DNA of 64,000 bases from assembly GCF_024139115.2 (NCBI RefSeq), contig NC_085141.1:392570632-392634631 (forward strand), written 5' to 3'. Under the pieces are notes generated by a model that worked only from the letters and a program-made list of their open reading frames with translations, was not told where the DNA came from and ran no database searches. Position 1 is the stretch's first letter. Each line of letters starts with the position of its first letter. Below are positions 47,650 to 59,753 of the stretch, one piece after another. This stretch comes from Armigeres subalbatus. Taxonomy: Eukaryota; Arthropoda; Insecta; Diptera; Culicidae. The position numbers and the translations under genes were made by a program.

Positions 47650-50600
47650 GGCTTCCGGGCCTCGTCATAGGAGGCTTCCGGGCCTTTTGAAAGGAGGCTT
47701 CTGAGCCTCTTGAAAAGAGGCTTCCGAAACTCTTGAAAGGAGGCTTCCGAGCCTCTTGAAAGGAGGCTTCCGAGCCTCTTGGAAGGAGGCTTCCGGGCCT
47801 CTTGAAAGGAAGCTTCCGAGCCTCTTGAAAGGAAGTTTCCGAGCCTCTTGAAAGGAGGCTTCCGAGCCTCTTGAAAGGAGGCTTCCGAGGCCTCTTGAAA
47901 GGAGGCTTCGAGGCCTCTTGAAAGGGAGGCTTCCTGGAGGCCTCTTGAAAGGAGGCTTCCGAGGCCCTCTTGAAAGGAGGCTTCCTGAGGCCTCTTGAAG
48001 GAGGCTTCCGAGGCCTCTTGAAAGGAGGCCTGAGGCCTCTTGAAAGGAGGCCTGAGGCCTCTTGAAAGGAGGCTTCCGAGGCCTCTTGAAAGGAGGCTTC
48101 CGAGGCCTCTTGAAAGGAGGCCTGAGGCCTCTTGAAAGGAGGCTCTGAGCCTCTTGAAAGGAGGCTCCTGAGCCTCTTGAAAGGAGGCTTCCTGAGCCTC
48201 TTGAAAGGAGGCTTCCTGAGCCTCTTGAAGGAGGCTTCCGAGCCTCTTGAAAGGAGGCCTGAGGCCTCTTGAAAGGAGGCTTCCTGAGGCCTCTTGAAAG
48301 GAGGCTTCCGAGGCCTCTTGAAAGGAGGCTTCCTGGAGGCCTCTTGAAAGGAGGCCTGAGGCCTCTTGAAAGGAGGCTTCCGAGGCCTCTTGAAAGGAGG
48401 CTTCCGAGGCCCCTGAAAGGAGGCCTGAGGCCTCTTGAAAGGAGGCTTCTGAGGCCTCTTGAAAGGAGGCTTCCTGAGGCCTCTTGAAAGGAGGCCTGAG
48501 GCCTCTTGAAAGGAGGCTTCCGAGGCCTCTTGAAAGGAGGCCTGAGGCCTCTTGAAAGGAGGCTTCCGAGGCCTCTTGAAAGGAGGCTTCTGGGGCCTCT
48601 TGAAAGGAGGCTCTGAGGCCTCTTGAAAGGAGGCTTCCGAGGCCTCTTGAAAGGAGGCTTCCTGAGGCCTCTTGAAAGGAGGCTTCCTGGAGGCCTCTTG
48701 AAAGGAGGCTTCTGAGGCCTCTTGAAAGGAGGCCTGAGGCCTCTTGAAAGGAGGCCTGGAGGCCTCTTGAAAGGAGGCTTCGAGGCCTCTTGAAAGGAGG
48801 CTTCCTGAGGCCTCTTGAAAGGAGGCTTCCGAGGCCTCTTAAAAGGAGGCCTTCCGAGGCCTCTTGAAGGGGGGCTTCCGGGGCCTCTTGAAAGGAGGCC
48901 TGAGGCCTCTTGAAAGGAGGCTTCCTGAGGCCTCTTGAAGGAGGCCTGAGGCCTCTTGAAAGGAGGCCTGAGGCCTCTTGAAAGGAGGCTTCCGAGGCCT
49001 CTCTTGAAAGGAGGCCTGGAGGCCTCTTGAAAGGAGGCTTCGAGGCCTCTTGAAAGGAGGCTTCTGAGGCCTCTTGAAAGGAGGCTTCCGAGGCCTCTTG
49101 AAAGGAGGCCTGGAGGCCTCTTGAAAGGAGGCCTGAGGCCTCTTGAAAGGAGGCTTCCGGGGCCTCTTGAAAGGAGGCCTGAGGCCTCTTGAAAGGGAGG
49201 CTTCCTGAGGCCTCTTGAAAGGAGGCCTGAGGCCTCTTGAAAGGAGGCTTCCGAGGCCTCTTGAAAGGAGGCTTCGAGGCCTCTTGAAAGGAGGCCTTCA
49301 GGCCTCTTGAAAGGAGGCTTCTGAGGCCTCTTGAAAGGAGGCTTCCTGAGGCCTCTTGAAAGGAGGCTCTGAGGCCTCTTGAAAGGAGGCCTGAGGCCTC
49401 TTGAAAGGAGGCTCTGGAGGCCTCTTGAAAGGAGGCCTGAGGCCTCTTGAAAGGAGGCTTCTGAGGCCTCTTGAAAGGAGGCCTGAGGCCTCTTGAAAGG
49501 AGGCCTGAGGCCTCTTGAAAGGAGGCTTCCTGAGGCCTCTTGAAAGGAGGCTTCCTAGACTTTTGAAAGGAGGCTTCCTAGACTTTTGAAAGGAGGCTTC
49601 CGAGCCTCTTGAAAGGAGGCTTCAAAGGCCTTTTGAAAGGAGGCTTCAGAGGCCTCTTGAAAGGAGGCTTCCGAGGCCTCTTGAAAGGAGGCTCCCGAGG
49701 CCCCTTGCAAGGAGGCTTCCGAGGCCTCTTGAAAAGGCGCTTCCGAGACCTCTTGAAAGGAGGCTTCCCAGGCCTCTTGAAAAGGGGCTTCCTGAGGCCT
49801 CTTGAAAGGAGGCTTCTGAGGCCTCTTGAAAGGAGGCCTGGAGGCCCTCTTGAAAGGAGGCCTGAGGCCTCTTGAAAGGAGGCCTGAGGCCTCTTGAAAG
49901 GAGGCTTCGAGGCCTCTTGAAAGGAGGCTTCCTGAGGCCTCTTGAAAGGAGGCCTGAGGCCTCTTGAAAGGAGGCTTCCAGGGCCTCTTGAAAGGAGGGT
50001 TCGGGGCCTCTTGAAAGGAGGCTTCCGAGGCCTCTTGAAAGGAGGCCTGAGGCCTCTTGAAAGGAGGCTTCCGAGGCCTCTTGAAAGGAGGCCTGAGGCC
50101 TCTTGAAAGGAGGCCTGAGGCCTCTTGAAAGGAGGCTTCTGAGGCCTCTTGAAAGGAGGCTTCCGAGGCCTCTTGAAAGGAGGCTTCTGAGGCCTCTTGA
50201 AAGGAGGCTTCTCAGGCCTCTTGAAAGGAGGCTTGGAGGCCTCTTGGAAGGGGGCTTCGGAGGGCTCTTGAAAGGAGGCTTCTGAGGCCTCTTGAAAGGA
50301 GGCTTCCGAGGCCTCTTGAAAGGAGGCTTCCGAGGCCTCTTGAAAGGAGGGGGCAGAGGCCTGTTGAAAGTAGGCTTCCGGGGGCTCTTGAAAGGAGGCT
50401 TCCGAGGCCTCTTGAAAGGAGGCTTCCGAGCCCTCTTGAAAGGAGGCTTCCGAGGCCTCTTGAAAGGAGGCTTCCGAGCCCCCTTGAAAGGAGGCTTCTG
50501 AGCCCTCTGGAAAGGAGGCTTCCAAGGCCTGTTGAAAGGAGCCTTCCGAGCCTCTTGAAAGGAGGCTTCCTGAGCCTCTTGAAAGGAGGCTTCCAGGCCT

Positions 50601-50897
50601 CTTGAAAGGAGGCTTTGAGCCTCTTGAAAGAAGGCCTGAGCCTCTTGAAAGAAGGCTTCCGAGCCTCTTGAAAGGAGGCTTCCGAGCCTCTTGAAAGGAG
50701 GCTCCCGAACCTCTTGAAAGGAGGCTTCCGAGCCTCTTGAAAGGAGGCTTCCGAGCCTCTTTAAAGGAGGCTTCAGAGCCTCTTGAAAGGAGGCTTCAGA
50801 GCCTCTTGAAAGGAGGCTTCCGAGCCTCTTGAAAAGTGGTTTCCGAGGCCTCTTGAAAGGAGGCTTCCGATACCTCTTGAAAGGAGGCGTCCGAGCC
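47650..50897 (-). repeat. Minisatellite A in inverted orientation (about 140 copies)
   Basis: Units of CCTCTTGAAAGGAGGCttccgag, the reverse complement of the 34.4-41.9-kb array. The large middle part has the GAGGCCTC linker variant. The flanks (47.70-47.88 and 50.56-50.90 kb) have the GAGCCTC variant. Frames such as 315 codons on the minus strand are repeat artefacts. Confidence 0.95.
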
Positions 50898-51706
50898 GGT
50901 ATGCCGGGTCTATTTTGTAGTATTACCGCATCGAGCAGAACAAAATTACGCGAGTTTTGAGACCGGTCTTCAGATCCAAACCATGTTTGATCACGTACTC
51001 AATTAATTTGCTTCCCGATCCACCGTACAGAATAAAATATCCCGGATCATGAATAATCACGAAATTATTTTCTCTTGAAAGAAGGCTTTCTTCGGAATCA
51101 AAAATTGCACAATTTTCAAAACTTTATCAATAAGTGTTTATTAAAATTGTAATACAACCGCCATCACGTATTTGAATCCGAGGTTCTCCCTGTACCCCCG
51201 GTTGAAAACCACTGGCTTATGCGTATAGGCTTCCATTGGTATGTCAATATCGTCGTATGTTGGTATATCGAAAAATAAAGCACCAAATTTCTTTCACTAG
51301 TTTTTTCTGTAGATCTTTAAAATTATTATAATATCATTTTAATGTGCAATTACGTTACGAGTGGTGTAGGAGAACATCAAATTACATCATTTCAGCGGCA
51401 ATTATGATGTATTTTCCTAATTTCATCGTCAAGATTGAAAGTCGACACATAAGTCTGGAACACATAACATCATACTTTAAACTAGTTATATATTTTTTAG
51501 GTAAAACCGATGTTTTAATGAAAAATTGAGTGAGCACGCTCCTTTTTCGTTCTGAGATTGAACGAAAATTACGAACCTAATAAACAAATCGCATGTAAGA
51601 AATTAACGACAACGTGACCCAAATAACACCCTAGACTTTCGCTTTCACACGTAAGCTGGTCCTTCGCATTTTATTTATGTCTTTTTTATAGCTCCTTCCT
51701 TCATCC
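50898..51706. other. Intron sequence next to the 51.7-kb exon, possible hAT end
   Basis: At 51200-51214 the sequence ggttgaaaaccactg looks like an inverted hAT end (CAGTGG-type), but no partner end was found. Nothing else recognised. Confidence 0.35.
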
Positions 51707-51712
51707 ACTTAC

Positions 51713-51858
51713 CTGATGTTGATCGGGTGCTGAATCGGTTTGTCCCAATCGGTGTACTCGTTCCGTACGGCCGAGAAAATTTCGTTCAGATGGAAAGTGA
51801 ACGCATTCCGGATGTACGTTCGTAGCAGTCGATTGCGCTGCTCTTCCTCAAGCCCGTA
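51713..51858 (-). CDS. Neuroligin-family gene, exon before the giant intron
   Basis: This 146-bp exon encodes YGLEEEQRNRLLRTYIRN, then AFTFHLNEIFSAVRNEYTDW and DKPIQHPINIR. The pattern RTYxRNAxxxHLNEIF...NEYTDW...HPINIRD is characteristic of insect neuroligins. It begins in phase 0 after a tag acceptor (51859-51861 on the complement) and ends with AG before a gtaagt donor at 51707-51712. The missing third base of the arginine codon is supplied by the first base of the exon at 12886. The exon therefore joins across an intron of 38,826 bp that contains all the repeats between 12.9 and 51.7 kb. Confidence 0.88.
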
Positions 51859-52069
51859 CTAACGAATGGAATTCCATGCAGTGTTTTGATGGAATGTTCC
51901 GAATTCCGATTGCGGAGGACATTCCCAGCCATGAAATAAAACATCACAAGAAAAAATAAAAACATACGTTTAAGGTTTGTTTTATGTGCATAAACTGGGC
52001 GAAAGAGAACAACAAGTTGATTGCCGATAAACAGCTTCATTAAGTGGGAAAACTCGAACCAACACTCAC

Positions 52070-52455
52070 CTGTATATCGGAAGCACTGAAATCGTTATAG
52101 CTTTCGGTCGTGGTCATGCCGAGCATCAGCTCGCTGGTGATGAAGCCCTCGCCGGAGTGTTCCATAGCGAATTCCGGATCCAACGAATCCTCCAGCGGTA
52201 GAAATGGTCCCCAGGACGGCATGAACCGTACGGCGGTCAGTCTTACACCCATCAGGGCCTCCAGTGGTTTGTCCCGCAGACAATCGGTGATGTCGTCGGT
52301 CGATGGCTTACGGGCAGGCTTTCCTGGCGGTGGATCTACCAGCAGATGACATGCCATTTGTTGGGACACCTCCAACCGAATGGCATCGGGATCGGGAACC
52401 ATCGCCCATGGGCTGAGAGCGGATCCACTGAGCAGGATTGCTCGACTTATGAGAC
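52070..52455 (-). CDS. Neuroligin-family gene, central esterase-like exon
   Basis: The exon encodes about 128 residues beginning GLISRAILLSGSALSPWAM, the family motif after the nucleophile elbow. It continues through a cysteine pair region (MACHLL, then DITDCLRDKP), a variable loop and a segment ending LMLGMTTTESYNDFSASDIQ. The last part resembles the LxxGVxxxEAxxxFSAxDIQ segment I recall from insect neuroligins. It lies 57 bp downstream of the previous exon on the minus strand. An aaag acceptor at 52456-52459 and a gtgagt donor at 52064-52069 define it, and the frame is uninterrupted. There is no catalytic function. The role inferred from the family is trans-synaptic binding by the extracellular domain. 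Confidence 0.9.
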
Positions 52456-52512
52456 CTTTGGAGTAAACAATGTTTGAATGTTAAAATGACTAATTAAAAT
52501 ATAAGAACGTAC

Positions 52513-52710
52513 CTTTTCCCGCTTTTGAGATTAGCACCATGTTGGCCAAGGTCGCACCCGTATCGTGGCCAACCACGGTGATTCGTTTGGGATCACCGCC
52601 GAACGCGCCAATATTGTCTCGCACCCATTGCAGTGCGAGGATGATGTCCATTAAACCTAGATTGCCACCAGAACCACCCGGTGAAGCAGAGGCACGAGTT
52701 TTGAGAAAAC
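52513..52710 (-). CDS. Neuroligin-family gene, exon with the nucleophile-elbow region
   Basis: This internal exon encodes about 65 residues of a cholinesterase-like domain, including GNLGLMDIILALQWVRDNI, AFGGDPKRITVVGHDTGA and a tail ending KAGKG. The order NxGLxD, ALQWV, FGGDPxxIT then the nucleophile elbow is typical of alpha/beta-hydrolase adhesion proteins. The elbow reads GHDTG, so the catalytic serine of active esterases is replaced by Asp, as expected for a non-enzymatic neuroligin-type synaptic adhesion protein. An acceptor (cag at 52711-52713 on the complement) precedes it and a gtacgt donor at 52507-52512 follows. The exon starts with two bases completing a codon and ends with one base of a glycine codon, matching the next exon. 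Upstream exons are not seen. Gliotactin or another cholinesterase-like adhesion protein is the alternative. Confidence 0.88.
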
Positions 52711-54332
52711 CTGAAAATAGTAAAGACCAAGGTTAAACTGATGTGGTATGGAGACTTTTCCACTATAATAGTTTGATAAAAAAAATTGTCATCTCAGTTA
52801 TGGCAAACTTCCGACTGATGTCCAAGATTGTTTTTTAACGTTGTTATATTTATCGTGAAGCTTTTCGGAGCCGAAATAATGTTTCGCAATACAATTTCTT
52901 CTTGATTCATGAAAAAGAATTGATAGTTTTGGGGAATTGAAGGACTCACAGTTTGCTCGAGGTCTGTCACTGTTCATTGTTATTTGATGGGACACCACTC
53001 GGTACAAGAACGTTGTCTTTGAAAACCATGACAGCTTGCAACAAGGAGGGCTTCACCCTTGGCTTCACCTCAGGCTCCGCCAGTAACAATAATTCAGTAG
53101 AGAAGGAAGAGAATTCAAGATGTTTAAGTGATTACTTTTTTTAAGGTACCCAACCTTAGTAACATTGTGTTTTTATGCTGTTTTAATAACACTCTTGAAG
53201 AGTAAATTATGGTCTTCAAGAGCGTTATAAAACTTAAAATGTTACTTGGGAATGGAATTGATAGTCACTTAAAAACTATGACAAAAGCCGACGTCTCATT
53301 ACTATACATCAACCGTATTTTCATTTCTTCCATCGCATCTCTTCATCGTACTATTTTGTGAATTTGAATCTTGTATATTTTATACACTGAATGATCAAGT
53401 GTCGTTTTAAATTAACAAGTAAGCATGGTTAGTGTTTGGCTGATATTACACAACTCCTGTAACAGAACACAAACCGATGCCAAACATTTGTCGAATACCT
53501 GAATTCGAATTGAATGGCAATGGAATGCATCAGCATTGCCAATGCATGCTGAGAATGCACCCTCGCCATCTAACACCGGCAGCTTGAGCTAGAATCAATG
53601 AATGAGAAGAAACTTGATGCATTCAAAATAGGTACAAGTGAATGCCAACGAACACCGAGAGCCCGGACTCACCCGGGCGCTTGTCGTTTGCCAAAAGTTC
53701 CAAATTCCTATACTTGGTTTCCATCTGATTAAACTCAGTCCTACGACTTTTCCGTTTTCGCAATGGACGATGTGATATGCCTTTGGAAACGAGCCACTTC
53801 ATTTGATTTGAAATTGGGCTCATCATATTGTCGTTCGTTACCTACCTCGACTCATACACAGTGTATCCGCCGTTTGACTTCAATGCATACTTCAATAGTC
53901 ACTGTTTGCCGACGCATTACGGTCCCACGGACAAACGCAAGTGCAAAGACAATTTTCCAGCTTACTAACGACAACACATCACCATCGGGTCTGATCGAAT
54001 GCGGATTGAGAACGCATCGTCTATTCCCGTGTAGGCGCCTAATCCAGTATCGAATTGCACAAATCTAGAGCGTAAATATTTGTGCGGCATAGAGAGTATC
54101 AACATTCAACATCGACCGATTTTGTTTTTCCAACTTGGTGACAGGCAAACATTCAACGACTGAGCGTTCAACTCGGTAGGATCAAGGTGCGTTTTGCTCT
54201 AGCATTGAATTTAATAGATTCTAAAATCGACACTCTCACAGACATCGGATTTCATGATGTCTAGTTTCATTCACATTACAAATTTAAGAATGTGAATAAA
54301 AAATAACAAAATGCTTGTACAATTTTAGGACA
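52711..54332. other. Upstream neuroligin intron, small hairpins only
   Basis: No upstream exon recognised. At about 53147-53258 an imperfect inverted structure occurs (cccaaccttagtaacatt...aatgttacttggg, with cactcttgaaga/tcttcaagagcg inside), perhaps a small MITE. At 53515-53575 short inverted and repeated pieces (ggcaatg, catgc) occur. Confidence 0.4.
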
Positions 54333-55487
54333 GAGTAATTCTCGCTGAAACGAGGTTCTTAAAAATGCCTAAATTCATACTCTTTCGAAAGCTTTCGGCG
54401 AGTATATTGAGGATCCGAGTTAAATTCTTCAGAAAGATGAACCCCTTGTTAGTTATACACGAAATCATTTTAATGGACCCTTCGATTTTTGTCAATTATT
54501 GACTCACCAAAACTGTCATAACTCCAACATTTCTCAACCGATCATAGATATCAGCATATCGTTGGAAAGAGGAAGAGTGTATCCTCAATTTGCAATAATA
54601 AAAATATAAGCAGCCATATTGAATTTAGCCGTCATCTTGGATTTAATTTTAAAAATTATTTTTCTGCCAGGTTCCCAAACCGCCGATTTTAAATATTATT
54701 ACAGCGATGAAAAGCTTAGCTTATATTGTGCATTGTGGCCGAAAATCTCAGGTGTATTTTTTTTCTATCAAAAGTTATGTACGATTTACCAAATTATATT
54801 TTGAAGGGCCATCTGACCAACGAATATTATTTTTATGGTTAATGTGGTACTACGACGTCAGTTCCTTGATTTCATACACTATTCTAAGCCAAATATGTTT
54901 CAAAAATGAAAAGCATATCTACAACAGTATTTTATTTGAAGGGCTCAAAAGTGTTGAGCATAACGGAGCCGTATTCAAGTTATTGTATTAAATAATTCAA
55001 GAATTTTGGTATTGGTAAATCGTACATAACTTTTGATAGAAAAAACATACACCTGAGATTTTCGGACACAATGCACAATATAAGCTAAGCTTTCCATCGA
55101 TGTATTAATATTCAAAATTGGCGGTTGCGAACCTGGCGGAAAAATAGTTTTCAAAAAGAAATCCAAGATGGCGGCCAAATTCAATACGACTTCTTATATT
55201 TTTATTATTGCAAATTGAGGATACACTCTTCCTCTTTCCAACGATATGCTGATCTCTATGATCGGTTGAGAAATGTTGGAGTTATGACAGTTTTGGTGAG
55301 TCAAGAATTGACAAAAATCGAGGGGTCCATTAAAATGATTTCGTGTATAACTAACGAGGGGTTCATATTTCTGAAGAATTTTACTCGGATCCTTAATATA
55401 CTCGCCGAAAGCTTTCGAAAGAGTATAAATTTAGGCATTTTTAAGAACCTCGTGCAAATAGTGGCCCGGTTTCAGCGAGAATTACTC
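54333..55487. mobile_element. Foldback element with about 480-bp arms
   Basis: Starts GAGTAATTCTCGCTGAAAC and ends with its reverse complement. The left arm (to about 54805) and right arm (from about 55010) match through many stretches, for example ggaccctcgatttttgtcaa-type sequence, tggaaagaggaagagtgtat and aacttttgatagaaa. The left arm lacks about 16 bases present in the right (cgggccactatttgca region). The unpaired centre is about 200 bp. No transposase. Confidence 0.88.
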
Positions 55488-55530
55488 ACACTTTAATTTC
55501 CATAGAAACTGTATAACTTTTTTTTAGATA

Positions 55531-56127
55531 GGGGAGACTGGGTAGACTTGATCCCCTTTTCTGATTTCGGATGTATCACAGCCAAAAATAAATAAACATA
55601 CGCGATTTCCACACAGACTCTCTAAGGAATATAGTATTTAACTTTACTGATGTATGACAGTCCTTGAATTATTGTTGTTATTGATACACAATCGATTTTT
55701 TAGAGTGCTGTCAAAAATCTACTTTTAAAATATTCGGGGGAAATGGGGGATCAAATGTCCCCATATTGAGGCAATAACTTCAAATCCAAATATCCTAAAA
55801 CTTTGATGGAATGTTGACATTTTCATCAGTACAGATCATTAAGCACATTTATGGCTTTGTGCTGTGAAAAATCGAAAGCATTTGGTCATTGTTATGAAAA
55901 GTTATTCAAATTTTGCGTGGCCAATAAAAAAATCTTTAGGAAGGTCAAAACATACAAACCGCCCTGCAGAATAAATAAGGTTGTCAATCCAAAAAATAAC
56001 TCACCACATAAAGGTCATTTGTCTAGAGGATCTATACTAAAAATACGCTAGAACAAAACTACTTTAGTTCTCGATAAAACAGGGGGTGATCAAGTCTCCC
56101 CGGGGATCAAGTCTACCCACCTTCCCC
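55531..56127. mobile_element. TA-flanked element with GGGGA...TCCCC ends, 597 bp
   Basis: Ends GGGGAGACTGGGTAGACTTG and the inverted caagtctacccaccttcccc, with TA on both sides. A subterminal ggggatcaa-type motif recurs inside (about 55745 and 56085-56108). A 66-codon frame at 55851 has no known motif. A mariner-type MITE is likely. Confidence 0.8.
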
Positions 56128-56129
56128 TA

Positions 56130-58028
56130 CTCTATTTTAAGTGCACATTCGAAAGTTTTTCCACGATTGTAAGAGCGTAGCATGCTGTGACCGCGAGTAA
56201 ACGTACATTTTCACGGTCCGTCATTTTTAATAAAAATTAAACAATGTTGAAGAAAAGTTCAGATTTTCGGTTAAGTTACCATTCAAGATTGAAATCTATA
56301 TTGGTCGCCATTCCTCCTCAAGCTATACATAGCGGAAAAGAATTCCACGAACACAGCGTTACGAATGGATGATCAAGGCGAATCGGTTCGTATCTAATTC
56401 GTATCGATCCCTCCTCCTGGATGTGCAAGTCGTACGGATGAGTATTAGCATGGGATCATATTCGCTCCAAACCGATCCAAGGACCTTGAATGTCGATATC
56501 ATCGAAAATGAAGGCGGATGTTCGTGTTTTTCTCTGCTGTCAACAACATTTTTCGAAGGTGTAGCGGTCGGATAAGGATCCCACGATCAACCAAGGGTAT
56601 CCAGTCAAGACGAGAAGAGTCGTAAGGAAGAACGCAATACCTGTGGAGAAGATACTCGCCGAGGTTCTTTGGTTGAGCTTATAGGATAAGCAGGGCTCCG
56701 TGCATGGTAAGATGTTGAAGAACGGTATGTAAACACAATTGATACTACAATGACGTAAGTAGAACATACAAACATCGTGCATTTTTTCAACGAAGGCGTA
56801 GAGTTTAAGCTGACACAATATTGTCTATTGATTCAAATGAGCATGAACATTATGACCGTATAAGTCATGTAGAGGATTGCGCCGCCACCGACATTTTGGC
56901 GAGCATCGTTGATCTATGTATAATGTCTAACGCCGATTTGTTAGAGCCTACATCATAAATTCACTTCAAGAAATATGTATTACAATTTTTACAGAATATC
57001 AGAAATGATTCATATTGTGTGGCGAGATTTGAATTGAGTCATGAATATGGCCTTTCTAAATTTGTAGAATCAAATCACGAAAAGAGAGTGTAATTTAAAA
57101 CTTTCACAATTTTTGCATGATTTGTGAAATTAAAATCAGTTTCAGAATATTGTTTTAAATAATTCAAAAAACCCGCTTTGTTTAAATGTTTCTGAATTTT
57201 CGAAAATCTTTTACAAGAAATTCTTGTAAAATCAAATTCATCTATTTTTTTTCAAAACTTTTAATATTTTCCCGAGAAAAAATAAAAAGAATATTTGAAC
57301 ATTATGAAGAATGTGATTATGGTCAATGTGATTGAGATTTTCTACAATATGAAGATAGTATCAGCTAGATAAACACTGGAATCATTTTACAGGTTTCAAT
57401 GATTTTCGATAAAATTCAACGAAATCGTAATCAGCAGTATTGTTTGGTGTTTGTTTCAAAGATATTCTGTTATTATTTCCCTTATTTAACTGTCAAAATA
57501 ACATAAATTGCTTACCTCAGGCATATTGCCCTTCATCTCCCATAAGTTATATCAATGCAAATGTGTGTTAAAAATAAATTTTGTTACGACGATGATTATC
57601 GAGATAATGATTCCAGCACGAAACATATGTTGTAAGTAAAAGTTTTATATTTTTATCGTCTTATGGGTTTAGATCGTTTTCATCGCTTTTGTTTCTTTTC
57701 TTTCTCGTTCCAGAGGGCGAGTAATGGCGCTTGAACCTAGGCTGATATATACACTGATGGACATATAAGCCTTGTCATGTTTTCATAGTAATCTGTATGA
57801 ATTCATACGAATACTTTTGCCCATCAGTATATAAGCCAGGGCACTAGACTAAAAACTGTGTCCCATCCCAAGACGTCGAGGACCCATGGAGTGTACATTA
57901 ATCTTCTTAGCAAGTCACTCCCAACGATTCGTCAATCATATTCCCCCCTGAATGTGAAACGGTTGGTACGGCTGTCCCCGTTTCTTCCTTTCGTAGATTC
58001 AAAACTCTTCGTTGATCATGTTATTTAT
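56130..58028. other. Sequence without recognised genes
   Basis: AT-rich. A small TA-flanked inverted pair (cactgatgg...cccatcagt) near 57750-57832 may be a tiny MITE. Nothing else supported. Confidence 0.35.
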
Positions 58029-58030
58029 TA

Positions 58031-59753
58031 GGGGAATTATGGGTAAAACCGACACTGCGGGTAAAACCGACACCACTTCAAATCTCTGATTTCAAGTGAT
58101 TATCGGACAGTATTTCGACACACTGTTTCTTTAACCAAGAAACCTACTCTTCTCACGATGACACCGATTTCGCAAAAATCAATGAGAGACGGTCTTTCTT
58201 TTCTGACAAATGAAGAATGAACTCTACTCTAACGATGCTGAGATGGTAATAATTTTATTTCCTATTTCTACTTACAATTATGGATTTTCTTATGTCTAAG
58301 TTTTACCTGATCCTAACGTCTTTACCTGACCTGACGCCGATCTTCCCGCCACGCCGTCATCACGGGTAGTTTATCATTTCTTTCGTCGTCTCTTGGCTTT
58401 GTTTATTTATTGTCTTTCGGTGACGCACCAAACCATATTCGCATTCCGACCCTATCATAAACGTACATTTTCTTATCTTTATGCTAAACTTTATTGCTCA
58501 GACATCAACACACACTTTGAATAAACGTTTGATTTCTTGTATTTCTAGTCATTTTGTAACTGGCGGAGACGTATAAAAGTCATAATAAACAGATAATTAG
58601 CATTGATCATCATTGAGGAGATGGGTTATGTAAAATTTTGGCATCAGTGTATAAGCTTTTTCGACAATAATTTGTCGATTTTCGGTATTTAATCCATCTC
58701 TGATCCATAATTGAACATCATTTTGTGTATGTTGTGGAAAAATAGTTAATTTTTCTAATTATAAACATCCACATGTATCTCATCATTATTATGTTATCAG
58801 TAGGGGTAAATTCGACATCTGATATCGAATCACGAAATACCTCTGACCCAAAGACCCATCATTCGCATTATATAATTCAAGTATTGAAAAACGAGGCGTC
58901 GAGGAATATAACATAATCATGATTACTGATTACATACCATATCATCATTGGGCGTGACTATAGGTCTAATATCTAATATTGAATCATCAAGGAAAACCTG
59001 CAGGTCGGATAACAATAGCACTCAAAGAAGAACCGTATTCTTAGGCTTATTTTGCTCTTGGATATATTCAATCCGTTCTCTAGTGTTGTTCTTTCGTGAT
59101 CCATTTTCACCTCTGTAAACATGTAGCTTGTCACCTACGGAACTAGTCATTTTTATTTCTTGTCATAAATGCACCATACGCATTTATTTTAAATCGCCGT
59201 TATAAACAACTTTTTAAAATAAGTGAAATTTAAATGTAGGTCAATATTTACACTAACTACTGATGTTACTTTTGTTACTAACATTCTTATACTCTATATA
59301 TTTTTCACCCGGCCCACTGAAGAAACTAAATAAAATATGATATGTGGTGATGATTTTAAATATGTAAAATTTTGTACAACCATCGTTTATGATTGACCCC
59401 TGAACATGAATTTCATACACAAATATCAAAATGAATGTTGTTAAACATTTTCGATTATGTTATAACATCATTTAGAATTAATTTGATGTTCAATTCCATA
59501 ACGACTTGATGTGTCGGTTTTACCCTCATGTGGTGTCGATCTTACCCGCATCCCAGCTGTTTGGACTGGAAGATGAGCTGATCGCGTTTTCATCATAAAT
59601 CAAATTCTACCAAGAAATATTGTCCTGAGACCTCATGGACTGTTGCATGAAGAGCCAAAGTACGCTTGTATGAGATTTCTAGACCGGAAAATTGCTTCAT
59701 AGATTAGGGAACTGTAAAGTTGCTTAAGGTGTCGGTTTTACCCACTTTTCCCC
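58031..59753. mobile_element. TA-flanked element with GGGGA ends, 1,723 bp, non-coding
   Basis: Left end GGGGAATTATGGGTAAAACC and right end ggttttacccacttttcccc are inverted, flanked by TA. The motif gggtaaaaccgacac repeats just inside the left end, and cggttttaccc/gatcttaccc repeats near 59515-59550. The interior lacks open frames of note. Either one long non-autonomous element or two nested relatives. Confidence 0.7.

Larger units (their letters stand above)
12887..51712 (-). other. Giant neuroligin intron (38.8 kb) filled with repeats
   Basis: Defined by the gtaagt donor at 51707-51712 and the cag acceptor at 12887-12889 on the minus strand, with matching codon phase across it. It holds two Jockey-like copies, a second LINE, a segmental duplication, several MITEs, a non-coding LTR element and long minisatellites in both orientations. 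Everything in it should be transcribed as part of the neuroligin pre-mRNA if the gene model is right. Confidence 0.8.

Noticed and set aside
49578..50525. 315-codon minus-strand frame rich in EASFQ
   Set aside because: Another repeat artefact of the inverted minisatellite.
34380..50897. CRISPR-like appearance of regular short repeats
   Set aside because: No unique spacers, linkers are only a few bases, the genome is eukaryotic and there are no cas genes.
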